A DNA stretch of 64,000 nucleotides. Source: Melanocharis versteri. Lineage: Eukaryota; Chordata; Aves; Passeriformes; Melanocharitidae. The position numbers and the translations under genes were made by a program. Under the pieces are notes generated by a model that was not told where the DNA came from, made no database searches, and saw only the letters and a list, made by a program, of their open reading frames with translations. Positions 27,008 through 39,400 of this stretch are shown piece after piece (the first letter of the stretch is position 1; every line of letters begins with the position of its first letter). The DNA lies in the NCBI GenBank assembly GCA_013397845.1, contig VZTG01006785.1, positions 1,087,132-1,151,131 of the forward strand, read 5' to 3'.

Positions 27008-28109
27008 GGACGTAGAAAGAGGAATGGGAATGAAGCATATGTGTCTTCAGCAACAGAAAAGAAAAAAATCAGAAATAAGGAAGGAGATAGAGCCACTACA
27101 CGAAATGCAGCTGTTGTGGCGAGGACCCCTACCAAGCTATAAAGAAAACAAAAGGAGAATGTGTGCACTGATGCACTGCCGCACCTGAAACTCCTGCTCC
27201 AGGGCAGGAAACCTGACATTGCAGGAACACACGGCAGATGATGGAATGCAACTGACAAGTATAAGAAATGAAAATAGTTACGTGCAAATGGCATTGCATG
27301 CTACTCCTGCTAGTGCCTGTGGAGACAAGAAACTGCACAGAAAAAGTGGTGACAAGCATTGGGAAGGGGAGGGGAGAAAAACTGCCTGCCTGAAGGTTAC
27401 CACATGTCAGGATGGTTAAAAAGGCTACCTTGGAAGTACAATGACAAGTCAAACTTGGCTGTGAATAGGATCTCTGCTATTACAGATTTTGTGGGAGTAA
27501 CGAGGATTTAAATTCCCGGAGGAAAACTAAACACCAATAACAGCAAAGCTGGGTATTTCTAGCTGAGGTGGAACACAGATTTCCTTACCAAGCACTTTGT
27601 GAAACAAAGATACAGGGATGCTTGTTGATGATCTTGCAGATCCACTGGTCTCAGGATAAATTTTAAAAAATTAAATAAATAATATCGGACTAAGTGGCCA
27701 TGAGTTGACCTAAATTGCTGGACTGACAAAAACCAGCCTAAAGACTAAGGTGTGGGATTTCAGAAAGATGTATTGCTTTTCTCAGAAGCTCGGGTGAAGA
27801 GCAAGCACACAATTATTCAAAGCCAGAAGTGTATTATTGACTTTCCCCTTTGAACCAAAGGTGAAAAAGCTCCATAGACCTTCCTCAAAATAATAAATCT
27901 TAAGCAGGATCACACGAGCAAGAGCAGTATATATAAATAATATGAAAGGGGCTGACTGGCAAGGAAACCTGCAACCCAGTGGATAGATGGCATGGATACA
28001 GAGGAACATGGACCAAAAGCCCAGCTGGGCCACAGCTGGCTCAGAAGTTTAAGACGAAATAACAAAAGACCACTAATACACACAAAGAAAAAGAAAATAG
28101 GAGGGGGCA

Positions 28110-28340
28110 GTATACTCCAAGGATAAAGAGTAACCTATAGACCAGTGCCAAGCAACAGTATCAGTTCTCAGTAACAATGTATGGGAAATTAGTAATGGAA
28201 ATTATAAAAGCACCTTAAGAAAAAAAAATAAGAAAAAAAGACAGCAAAACTGAGACAACTCACTAGGAGAAAAGTCAGTTAACCCAGGCAGCCTCTGTCC
28301 TAGAATACTGAAAGAACTAATGGAAGAAATGGCAAGTTAT
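28110..28340 (+). repeat. possible remnant of an old LINE
   Basis: Phrases such as AGTAACCTATAGACCAGTGC and CTGAAAGAACTAATGGAAGA resemble reverse-transcriptase-coding stretches of old vertebrate LINEs. No frame survives. This rests on recall of wording only. Confidence 0.25.
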
Positions 28341-29489
28341 TATAAACTTCAGCTATAAAACATGTAATAAACCTTTTAAGAGTGAAGGTAGCTTGCACAT
28401 GTACAAAAAAACCCAAAAGGAGTGTGGGAATCACTAAGATAACTTAGAGCTGTCAGCTGGGCTGCAAAGCTACACAGAATATTAGAGCAAGATTCAGAAG
28501 AAATGAGTGACAAAGAGACCAAATGGAAAGTGGAACAAACTATTACACTTTATCCAAAGTAAATCCTCTCTGAATACATTTTTACTAACGGACTTTCTAA
28601 GGATAAGGCACTAATTACACATAAAGAAGTTGTGCTATACAGTAGCCCATAAAATTACTACTTAAAGTGGAAAGGATTGAACTTGGTGTGTAGAGAAAAT
28701 TGTGCCACCAGGGTTGACTAAAACAGCGTTTATTAAAAGAGAAGTTATTGCGAAGAAGAGAAGATGTTAATACTGTTTTTCAAAGATCAATTTTGTGAGC
28801 AACCCTTTTTTATATGTGGCCATGGAGGAGAAGCAGATGTAGACTCATGGAAGTGCCTGACAATACAAACTCAGGACATACTGCCTGAAACAGAGATCAG
28901 CACACAGATCATTAGTAATTCTGTGGCCTTTCCAACTGAAACAGAAGACGTAAGGTGAGATTGAGCAGCTCAGCACGCTGTTTGTAAAACCTGGTAACAA
29001 GAGTATCAGCAGTTCACCTGTTGAAGCTGCACCAGTCACTGGTGGGTGATGATGAGTAACCAGCATGATACAGCTGTCAGAGCTGTGAAGGTGCTAAGAC
29101 ACATAAGGCCATGTATTTTTAATCTTTTTAGTAGGGACATGGGGGTTTGCAAGCTGCCTTTAAGATTCAGGATTTCAGCTATTGCAGTAGCTGTAGCACA
29201 CCGCACATGATGAAAAAGGAGGCATCCCGAGCGGTGCCCTTTAGGGTCAGTCAGATCAGGCACAGCCATCTGTGAGACAACCCTGGACTTCCCAGGTCAG
29301 AACTTCTTGGAATGCGGGGGCTCAAAGGCGCCAGACGTGATGAGGGTTGGCTTCACCTTCAGGTGAAACGCACGTGCCTGGTATTCCGGCCACCTCGCCC
29401 ACAGCACAGCAGTGTCACAGGTTTATAGACAGGACGTCACCTGAAACCCCACTCGACACCCAAAGCCAGGGTAAGGATATCAAATCATT

Positions 29490-30440
29490 CACTTCTGATA
29501 GCGCACAGCGTGCCCAAGGCCGCTGACTCAGGCGCCGCAGACTCGTACACGGATGGGATGAAAAGGGAATCGGTGGATTGGATGGAAGCCGCCGCAACCC
29601 GCAGCAGTGGAGACCCTGCGGCCGGGGCAGCGCCCGCCCAGCCCGGGCTGGCGGCTCAGGGCCACGAGAGAGGCACGGCCCGGTCCCGACCCGCGCCTTC
29701 CCGGCGGGAGGCGGCTCCCCGCACCCCNNNNNNNNNNNNNNNNNNNNNNNNNNNNNNNNNNNNNNNNNNNNNNNNNNNNNNNNNNNNNNNNNNNNNNNNN
29801 NNNNNNNNNNNNNNNNNNNNNNNNNNNNNNNNNNNNNNNNNNNNNNNNNNNNNNNNNNNNNNNNNNNNNNNNNNNNNNNNNNNNNNNNNNNNNNNNNNNN
29901 NNNNNNNNNNNNNNNNNNNNNNNNNNNNNNNCTCTGCCCGTGCACGGACCCCGCCAGCACGAACACGCGCGCCCGGGCACAGCCCCCCGGGAGCGCGCCT
30001 CCTCCGTGCCCCCTGCCTCCTGAACTCGCGCTCCCCCCGCTCGGTGCGCACCCCCTCCGTTTCCCACTATTCCCCTCCCATCCCAAAAGACACAGCCCTC
30101 CCCCCGGTGCACACCCCCTGTGCGGGCACGCACCCGCATCCCCGGTGCGCGCCCTCTCCGCGCACGGCTTCCCGGGGCTCGCACCTCCCCGGGCAGCGCC
30201 CCGCCGCCCGCCGGGCACAGGGATAAAGCGGAGGCAGCCGCAGGGATGGGGAAACCCCACTAGGTGGCAGGTGAGCCCCGGCGTGCGGAGGCGCGCCTGC
30301 CACGCCGGTGCCTCCGGGGAGCCACCCGAGAGGAGCCCCGCGGTTTCAGACTGAAGGGAAGGGGATGGCGTGCTGCTGTGCAGCCTCGGGAAGGGGGAGG
30401 AAGGTCACGGCGACCTTGGCTTCGTTCAGCTGCGGGGGTT
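29490..30440. promoter_or_regulatory. CpG island, probable PSMG4 promoter, interrupted by an assembly gap
   Basis: Abrupt rise in GC and CpG content on both sides of the gap at 29728-29931, with GGCCGGGGCAGCGCCCGCCC before it and many CGCGC runs after it. In human, PSMG4 begins between its last exon and TUBB2B on the same side, so this island is where its 5' end is expected. No start codon with the PSMG4 N-terminus was seen in the sequenced part. Confidence 0.6.
29728..29931. other. assembly gap (204 N)
   Basis: Run of N inside the CpG island. Long frames reported across it on either strand are artefacts of translating N. Confidence 0.99.
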
Positions 30441-33400
30441 TTCAGCACTGGAAATCTACAAAGCAAGTGATTCGGGTTTGCATAGCTCTGGAGAATATGG
30501 AGCCGTGAATAATTAAAAGCCCTACTTTGGGCGTGAATTTTGTGCTCATCACTCTTTCAGCCGGAGCACGGCAAAGTCGGTCATTACTGGAGAGGATTTT
30601 CAGTAACTGCACCGTCTGTTGCTGATAAGAATATTGTCGGCTCTCTGATGGCCGTGGGCCCTTTACAATTGGAAACATGTATCTTCACGCCACCGGCAGG
30701 GCAATCATCGCTGCACAAAGAACAAGCACGTTAATGGCACAGATTGGCTTTTTAATCAGCATTTCCTCTGCCTCCAGTTTCCGACATGCCGCTAGAAATC
30801 AAAATTTCTATTTCCAAATGGTAAGGTTTCATTTTCCCATTGAAGAAATGGGTGGAGGGAAAGGAACCCTTCATCACTTTTCTTCCCTGAGCCGCTCCAG
30901 TTCTCCTGGCATCTGCCAAAAGAAAATCCTCAGCCCTGCTAATTTCTGCCCATGCTGCCGCACTGACACTAAATCCCGGGAGGCAGCTAAGCCCGGCTCA
31001 GCTGCCATACCCCGACATCCCATGGCACAGGATCAGCTTCGAGAGAGGGGAGGGCCGCACGCCACCTCCCCTGCCCTACATTTGTCACTTGCTTCTTGCA
31101 CAAAGCATTATGGGATGTAGGGTGTCAGCCCCCCACCGTGTCTGTCCCCTGCCTCGCTGCTGAGACGGCATCAGGCTTGTGCTGGTCCCCCCATGACCCC
31201 CCACTCCACAGCCAGTCCCAGCTCTTTCCCTCGGCATGGGTTGGCGTCCCACGAGGTGAGGTACTGCAGAAGCCGAGTCTTGTCCTGGGGCTCAAAAATC
31301 AGCCTTTCCCTGTCCCCGCATCCTGTTGCAAACTGACACTTTGCCTGTGGCAACTGTGAAATCAGACAGGCAAATAGGTGACAAAAGCCGCCTTGGAAGA
31401 GAGAGAGTGCTGGTTGCTTGCAACAAACGCTTCCCTCTCTCTGCTTGTTGCAGCTGCAGGTTCACTCTGCACTTAGTAGGTAGGTAGGGCTGTCAGCTAA
31501 AACAGCCAGGAGCCAGGAGCATTGCAGGAATAAAAATCTAGGAACAGGATAAAATGTCTGCTAGGAGCCACACAGGTGGTGGTGGTGGTGAGATTCCTGT
31601 GGTTAGACACCTGCAGGTGATGGAGGAATTTGCCCCAGGCTTGCTTGATCAGTGGAGAGAACAGGAAGTATTAGGGCACAGTTCAGTTGAGCTGCTTTAG
31701 GTCTCTCTTTCGAGAGAGAAGGAACTCCTCTTGCCTGTTTCCACGGACTTGAGAGGAGGTGAGGGTGAAAGGTAAGGCACTGCACAGCTTTGCAGACAGA
31801 TTTATTCTCAGAGGCAAATCCTTCTCTAAGTGTTCAGAGCCAGTTTCTTTCCTATGCTGGGTCAAAGTTGGCTTCTGCAATAGAGTCCTAGTGGAGGATC
31901 TGTTCTAACAAAGTTCCAGCCCAGGGTGTCTTCCCACAAAGTAGAAGTTTGGGCCTCCTTGTGTGCTAAACCTTTGTTAAAGTCATCTGCTGGACTGAAG
32001 GAAGAGTTTTCTTCACTGGTCTTTCCACGTCAGGTGCAAACATCTGGTGTTGCTTCCAAGGCTGTCTTCAGGCTTGTTTCTCCCTACAGGGAACTGCCCC
32101 TATTTCATCACGCTGTGATCTGTTCCTCCTCTCATCAGGAGTCTTCTCCAAAGTGCTTGTAACTTCCGTTATCCTAAACCCTGCAGACCTCTAAAAGAAA
32201 GTCACAGGGATCCTCTGCACATTAGCATTTCTACGTATTTAATGCTTTTCTGCGAAATGCAGCTACTCTCTGTAAATCGTGCTAAATCCTTGTTTAAGCT
32301 CAGAAAAGGAAAAACATTCATCTAGAGACTAAAATGCTGGTTAAGCATTTTTATTTGCAGTGCAGGTGTGTGAGTAGAGCTGTGCAGAACCAGACCATCA
32401 AGTGTGAAATGAATTTCTTGATTACAGCACTGCAAGGTCATAAGAATCCCTATAAAATGAGAGGGGAAAGCACTCTATATGTGTATGGAACCTCTTGCAT
32501 TTCCTTTAAAATGCTCATCATTTTTTTCCCCATGGCCTTGAAAGCAGCACCCATAAGTCTGCCTTTTTTGTCAGGTATGAGGCTAGAATGAGCCTCAGCT
32601 GCAGTGAGAACCTGGAGAGAAAAATAACAATAAAGCAAACATAGCTTAGCAAAAGCACTGCATGTTTATATGGATGTGTATATATTGCTGCTCAGGTGAG
32701 ATCCAAGCTCCAGGAGATGGGTTTAAAGGTATGTACTTCTATCCACCTTGTTCTTCTCCAGAAGTTAAGTTGCCCATAAGAGTCACTAGATCCTAAACCT
32801 TGATTTTTACTGACCATCATCTCCCCTCCAGTACAGTTTTAAGTGAGGAGTAAATCTTCTTCCTAGTAACTGTGGAGTCAAGAAACGTAAAGCACATAGT
32901 TATGAACTAGGATATCACTGAGAGCAGCAATTTTTTCTGATTCCAAAATGTATTCTGTGCTTTGGCTCTGCATGAATAAAGTATGAATTTTACATGTGAG
33001 AAGGCAGTTAACCATTAGTGTGTGTCAGTCACTAATGATGCCTGTTGATGCCTAGGATGTTCTGGTTTTCTTGATTTGTCATCCTTTTGCAGAGGAGTAA
33101 ATGACTCTTGAGAAAGCCAAGCAAAACCTTCCAGCTGCTCTGCTAAGGTTCCATTACCCCAGGCTGATGCTGCAGTCCCAGGCTTTCAGGGATCTAGTTT
33201 GTTTGAGACTTGGATACTCAGTGTATGTAAACTTCCATCAGTGGCATTGATGGCTGAGGGGGCCCTTTTCTCTCCCTCTACATCAAGGTGTGTGAGCAAC
33301 TAGAAAAAATACTTCCCTTTTTTTTTTTTTTTNTTGGCATTGAGTGGTTTTCCTTAGCTGGATGTGGATTTCCTTAGCTCTGATGTGGATTGTTGTGCCA

Positions 33401-36400
33401 CTGCTCAAAAACTTGTGCTGGCATCATGGAGGGCAGAATCAGGCAAGCAAGAAAGGGAGAAGTGTCTGCTTACACTTTACAGTTACCATGGTTGTGATGC
33501 TGTGGCCATCTAAAGCAGTTTAAGGCGGGGCTGGCCCAGTCCTTCTTTCTCATGCTCATGTAATGTGATGATTAGTCAGTCTGGGGAACCAAACTTTTCA
33601 AAAACTTTTCCTGGGATCCTGCCATGGGGGATTGGTTAGATGAGGTAGGAAATTGCTCCTGAATCACCTAACCATGGCCATAGGGGTAACCTGAGGCCTC
33701 AAAACATTTTGTCAAGTGTTGATCAGCCTGACTTGTGGTCCAGAAAAGAGATGGAAAGAGAATCCAGGCTGGAACTTCTGAAAAAGTTTCAGAAAATAGA
33801 GGAATCAGACTTGTGAACTTGTATGAAAACCAGTTTAAGAGATCTGCAAGGGGACTGCACCAAGTTCGTGCTATGAATCTTGCAACCCAAAGCAATATCA
33901 AAGCCAGCCCTCTCTGAAAAAATGTCTGAAAACCACTAGTAAGCAGCTGCAAAATATAGATGTACAAGCAATTCCACATCTGCAGTAACTCCTATGAGAG
34001 TGTTAGCAGAACTGCTACAACACCTCCTCAGCATGCGTGTTGGCACCTAGGCAGGCATTGCTCCAAGGAAATTCAGGTCCTGATTTCCGAAAGACTTAAC
34101 GTAACAGCTTTTTTTTTCTTTTCTGTGGGGTTTGTAACCTCAGCTGTCAGGATTTCCCTACAGGTGGGATGAAGCCTGGAATGCAGGTAGCACAGTGGTT
34201 CTCTGCCTGTTGTGATCCTCTGCACTGAGTATTTGATTAGAAATTGTGGCTTTGTGCCCAACTGACCCAGTGGCCTCCAGCAAATCCCTTCCACCCTGCT
34301 TTATTTCACTCCTCTGCAGACTGGAAGAGTACAATAACTGTTGCCTATCTCCCTGCAGCTGAACACAACTCCATGTGACACACAGCTTGTAAGGACCTTT
34401 GTGAGCCCAGCCTAAATTCTGCTGTTATCAAATCAGACAGTTTCCTTTCATTGTCATATGAGTCATTGGAAGAACTTGTCTTGGGTCTGTTGGAGCATTT
34501 GAGATGTGTGGTTTTGTAGCTGCTGGACGGGAGGCACTAACACGGAGTGACTCATTGCTCCCCTCGGGGACAAGAGGTTTATGCAGTCAACTGGAAATCA
34601 TATTTTGTATGCAGATAGACCACTTCATGGTGGAGAATCCCAAAGCATCTTACCAACACCTACTCTCCTGCGTAAGTGTCAGCAGCTGTAGTGAGATCTA
34701 CAGGAGCAATGGGTTATTATACACCTGTGACCTGACAGGGAAGGGCATGACAGATGTGAAACCCTAATGGAACTGACTTCTTGAAAAGCTGAGAAGGGAA
34801 GGCAAAAACCCCCATGAAAGAGTATTGAAAAATGTTTTCCTTTATATTGCTCAATTCAATTCCTAGATCTTATGTGATATGAAACATACCCAGCGGATCC
34901 TGATGTTCTTCTGTCCTTGGGTCACCTAGCAAGAGGCAAGTCCAGGGCACAGGACATGCAGAGGTATGTGGTGTCCTTGAACCAGAGGGAACATCAGTCT
35001 GCTGAAGACTCAAGGGCTCACTTGTCTGCTCAGGCTGCAGAGAGTCACGTTCTTAGCCATGGAAATTACTAATTCAACATGCAGCACTGGCAGCCACAAA
35101 CAAAAGTTTGACCGAGATTCAGGATGCTTTGGGAGTGGAATGAAATTCCTTTTTTTGACAGATAGTTTGCTGTTGCCATGGTTACAGAACTTGCTGCACT
35201 TCTGGTCTCTTCCCCACCCCTCTGGGTACTTTCCTTCTGCTGATGCCAGGGTTCCCATGAATCTTCTTTTGCTCACTGAGCCTTGGACTTATTAGTCTCT
35301 GTCACAAGACCCTTAACCTGCAAGTCCAGCTGGATGTGCCTGCATACGGCTTCTCCCATTCTCCAGCATGCCAGCAAGGGCCTGCCTCTCAGTCTGGTTC
35401 TCTAAACAACCACTCTCTTTCATTACTTTTTAAAGTGATGCCATGGCCTTTTCATTTCTCCATTTGCAAGCAAAACTAGCTGTACAAAATCAGCTTTGAT
35501 TATTTTGCATTCTCCTCCCTGGGCAAGAAGGGAAGCTAACAGGCCTGGAATTGTCCCTTAGCAGCCTCCCAGTCTTCACTGAGAAGTTCCTCAGTTCAGT
35601 CCAGTTTTTTCTCTTAGCTTTTCCTTCCTGCTCTGTTGAACACAGTGGTTTAGCAGGAAGAGTGAATATCTCAAACAATAGTTTGTACATTACTAGAGAG
35701 CAGCAAATGTCACCTGATCCATAAGGATATAGCTGCATTGGCCAGGATCTCCAAGTTCCTAGTACAGTTCTTGAAAAGCATGATTTAGATCCGGGATGTA
35801 TTTTATTTCCTGGCACAAGTATGTCAAACAGCTACTGCTACCACCTCATCAGTGTATCTGATGTTATTGATGATTACACAGAATATAACTTTCACAAACA
35901 TGACTTCAGTGATCTGTTTCCAAATTCCTGAGTTAAAAAACATTTAAAATAATGCTTCACACTGGTAGCCAAAGGTGGGGGTGTTCCCTATTTGCATGAC
36001 AAGAGAACAGACAGAATAGTTTCTCTGTCAGAACACACCACCCTAGGAAAATGTTATCAGTCCCTTTACTGCATTTTCAAAGTATGATCCCAAGAGGCTG
36101 AAACTGCTTCTTCAAAAAGACTGTGTCCCGCCCTTGAACAGCAGCTGAAAAATATCCTTCTCTGCTGCCTCTCAGAAAGCATGAGAAATTATCTCCCTTT
36201 TCTGCTTTTGTGTTTGACAAAGCTGGTGCCAGGCACTGTTGCTGCTATTACAGTGTCCTGGGGTGGGTGGTGGCCTTTTTCAGGATTGAAAGATTCGTGT
36301 GCATGAAGCTATATATTTCTCATGGGGAAAACACAAATCAGGTGAAAAGTATCCTTAAATCCTGTGAAAACCCATAAATGGGAAAATGAGAGGAGAGAGC

Positions 36401-39400
36401 AGGACAAAGGAATTCATGCCATTTGGGAGTGATATTTTTTTTTAATACTTTCAGAATCTGAGCCAGCCTCTACATAAATCAATTGAAAAGTACCTGCTCC
36501 TGTGAGCAGAAGATAAACCTTGCGATGATGAACCTCACTTAGCCGTTGTGTAAAATGCTGCAGTGCGTGCTCAGAGGTAGTGCTGGATGGTTTGCTCACC
36601 TACCTGCATCCCCACCTGCGCCGAGGTGAGGCCTCAGCCCGTAAAACCCGGGCAACCCTGCGGGCACAGGTCGACTCCCTCCCCTGCTGCCCTACAAGCG
36701 CCTATCAGTAGCCTACACTGCTCCCCTGAGTGACAATGTCAGTGCTGGCGCAGTGGTCCTCTGTCACCACACCCCAATTTTGCTGCCTTTCCCTTATCAC
36801 TGCAACTCCAGCGCAGGGATTCCTTAAAGCATAAGGGAAAGGAAGGGGTGGAAATGGTGCTTTCATCTGTGCTCTCCGTTCTATCTTGGTGAGGATGCTT
36901 CAGGCTTTAATAAACCAGACGATCAAAGCCTTTGTGTAAATCCTGCCATCGGGAGAACGGTTGTACAGCTGCACTGACAGCACAGCACAGCCCTGCGCAG
37001 CTCCCCCAAATCCTGCTTTTCTCGGCTGCGAGATCCTGACACCCAGATCATCTCCCTCCAGCCCAACACGGGAGGGCAACTGGTGCCAGGGAGAGAGAAG
37101 TCTCTCAGTTATTTTCTTCGCCAGTAAGACGGAGGTTTAATATGCACAAGAGTGATCTGGGGCCGGTTTTTTCAGGCTTCAAAATCATATTTCTTTTCTT
37201 TCCTGTCTTCTGAAAATGCGTATCAGAGGCACCTGAGAGGCCAATGCAGCTGTTGATAAGGTCTTTACAATTAATTTGCACGACCATGCCTTTAGCAAAG
37301 GGAAAAAGGAAGTGTTAACGAGTTGACAAGCACACTCTTTCTTACAGCAAGCAGCTCTGCCAGCCGCAATGTAACTGCAGGGAGGAGAGAGCAGGGTGGT
37401 GGCAGAAGACCTTGAAAAAAAATTCTTTGTTCAAACCGGTTACAAAGACTCCTGCTTCCCTAACATACCAAATCCGAGCTGGTCGAGGGAGGCAACGGAT
37501 TCAGTAGAAATTCGACTTAGTACTGATGCAGGGCAGCGTGTTGCTGTCGGGGTTTCAAGGATGAGTCGTTGGGGTGGAAAGAAGAATTTTTTAACCAAGA
37601 AGAATCGAAACACAAAAGGAGTATCTGCTGCGCATGTGGCTCCAGTAGCGCTGCCGTTCCAGATTCTGACCTGACGGCTGCAAATGAGGGTCTGACAGCG
37701 GTTCTACCCTCTGACACTGCCATTTGCAACAAGATCCTCAAACTTTGCAAATTTGCCCCATCTTACTTCAGCCCGAACATACACACACACACCCCCCAAA
37801 AAAATCCTGCTTAGGAAAGAAAGGACCAAGACCAGATTTCACGAATAACTCAGACAAGCAAGTGAATATTTTCTTTCATGCCTTGCTCTTTTGCATTTAC
37901 TGAATTTGTTCCACATGAATGTAGAAACAGCTGCATCAGCAACAGAACTGAGGCTGGAACCTTATTAATATTTATGCCTGGCAAGCAGAGCACACAGGAA
38001 TCAAAATGCCTTCCCATCATTGGTTCACGGACCCCAGCGTCCATTCAACATCTTGCCACGTTTGGTGGCCAGGCGAGCGGATTTATTAGAGAGCAGATCA
38101 ATTTCTCATCAACACTCTCACCCAGTAGTAGGCAAACTGCCCTTTGCCTCTTCTTACCTTCTCTTTGCTTCTCGTCATTTAGTAATTTCCTAATCAGAGA
38201 AACCATTTTTCATCTCTCTTTTGCACTTGTGTAGTTTATATTCCCACACACTAAATATTCTTCAGGGCTTTATAGATGCTTGAACTATTATTATTCTAAT
38301 TTGCTAATATGGGGGCATACCTCTCAGCCTTAGTGTGAATGAGATGAACCAGGAAATAACACTGTCACAGGTCCATTATGTGCTAGGGGAGACCAAGTGC
38401 ACAATATGTGGCACTATGCACATGGAAGGTGTCATGTGGTCCCGGGTTGTCCTTTAGAGCCTCCTTTGGGGCTTCTTACTGCTGTAATTCTTGCTGATAA
38501 AGTGCTGCAGTGAGAGTCCTTAAGCTGAGGCTGGGGGGTTTCCTTTCTGAGAGTACTGAGTGGGGTTCTGGCTGATAGCCTTGCTCCAGCTTTTGTTTCG
38601 TGAAAGAAATCTTTGCGTTGTGTAATAAAGAGGAACTGGTGAGCAAACAGGTGCTCTCAGAAAAAAAAATCAAGAGCCACAGAGTTTTAATTATTGGCTA
38701 GGAACAATAACTTGTAGCAGCAGTAAACGAGTAAAAAGTTATCTCGCAATCTGGCTGAAGCCCGTTGCGGGGAGGATGCACCAGAAGCCCCCGGCCTCAG
38801 CAGGGGTGAGGCCAGGGATGGCCCAGGATGGGCAGCACTGGCAGGGGCTATGGGGCAGCTGCCCAGGCCCTGGAGCCCACTGGCAAGCGTGGCAGCACCA
38901 TAGGGGTGACCCTGCTCCCCTGGGGTGCTGCCTGGGAGGACACACAGGCTGCAGATACAGCATGTCCACGGCCCAGACCTCACACACTGGGGTTTATTGG
39001 GTGATCAGAGCCCAGCCAGCAGACCGGATTGGTGTGGGACCACTGCTGACCACGTAACCACCCCGCACTGTCCAGTCCTGTGTCACCTTGTGCGTGTCTC
39101 ATCAGGCACACATTGGCATTAATCCTGGGTACTGTGGCCTGAAGGCAGCTTGGCCTTGATGAGCTGCGGGGTTTAAGCATTGCACTGATGGGCAGAGACA
39201 GACTCTGGTGTGCTGGCCGGGCAGCTGCAGGCAGAGGGAGGAGGGCTGGACTTTGCTGCTCCCACGAACGCACCCTCAGTGTTGATGCATTGCAGTTTTC
39301 TGCCGCCTCTCTGTTTTCTTCCTTTAGGACCTCACAGCTTCCCATGCTGATGTTGATTCTACCCTGTCCTTCAGCCACTGATGATCGTGCTCCTATAATC

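Larger units (their letters stand above)
24577..29489 (-). other. presumed PSMG4 intron(s)
   Basis: AT-rich sequence between the last PSMG4 exon and the CpG island. It contains a GATA microsatellite (26955-27007), an isolated GC-richer patch (about 26097-26360) and possible remains of an old LINE near 28110-28340. No second PSMG4 exon was recognised; its absence is unexplained. Confidence 0.5.

Noticed and set aside
26878..27294. 138-residue - strand frame with repeated LSIY
   Set aside because: Produced by the TAGA microsatellite; the rest has no similarity to a protein family that I know.
29415..30354. Several frames of 130-280 residues across the N gap
   Set aside because: They are open only because N translates as X and the flanks are a CpG island. 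No protein family is visible.
38739..39378. Overlapping frames on both strands around 38.7-39.4 kb
   Set aside because: Moderately GC-rich intergenic DNA; peptides lack any domain and no splice-consistent gene model was found.
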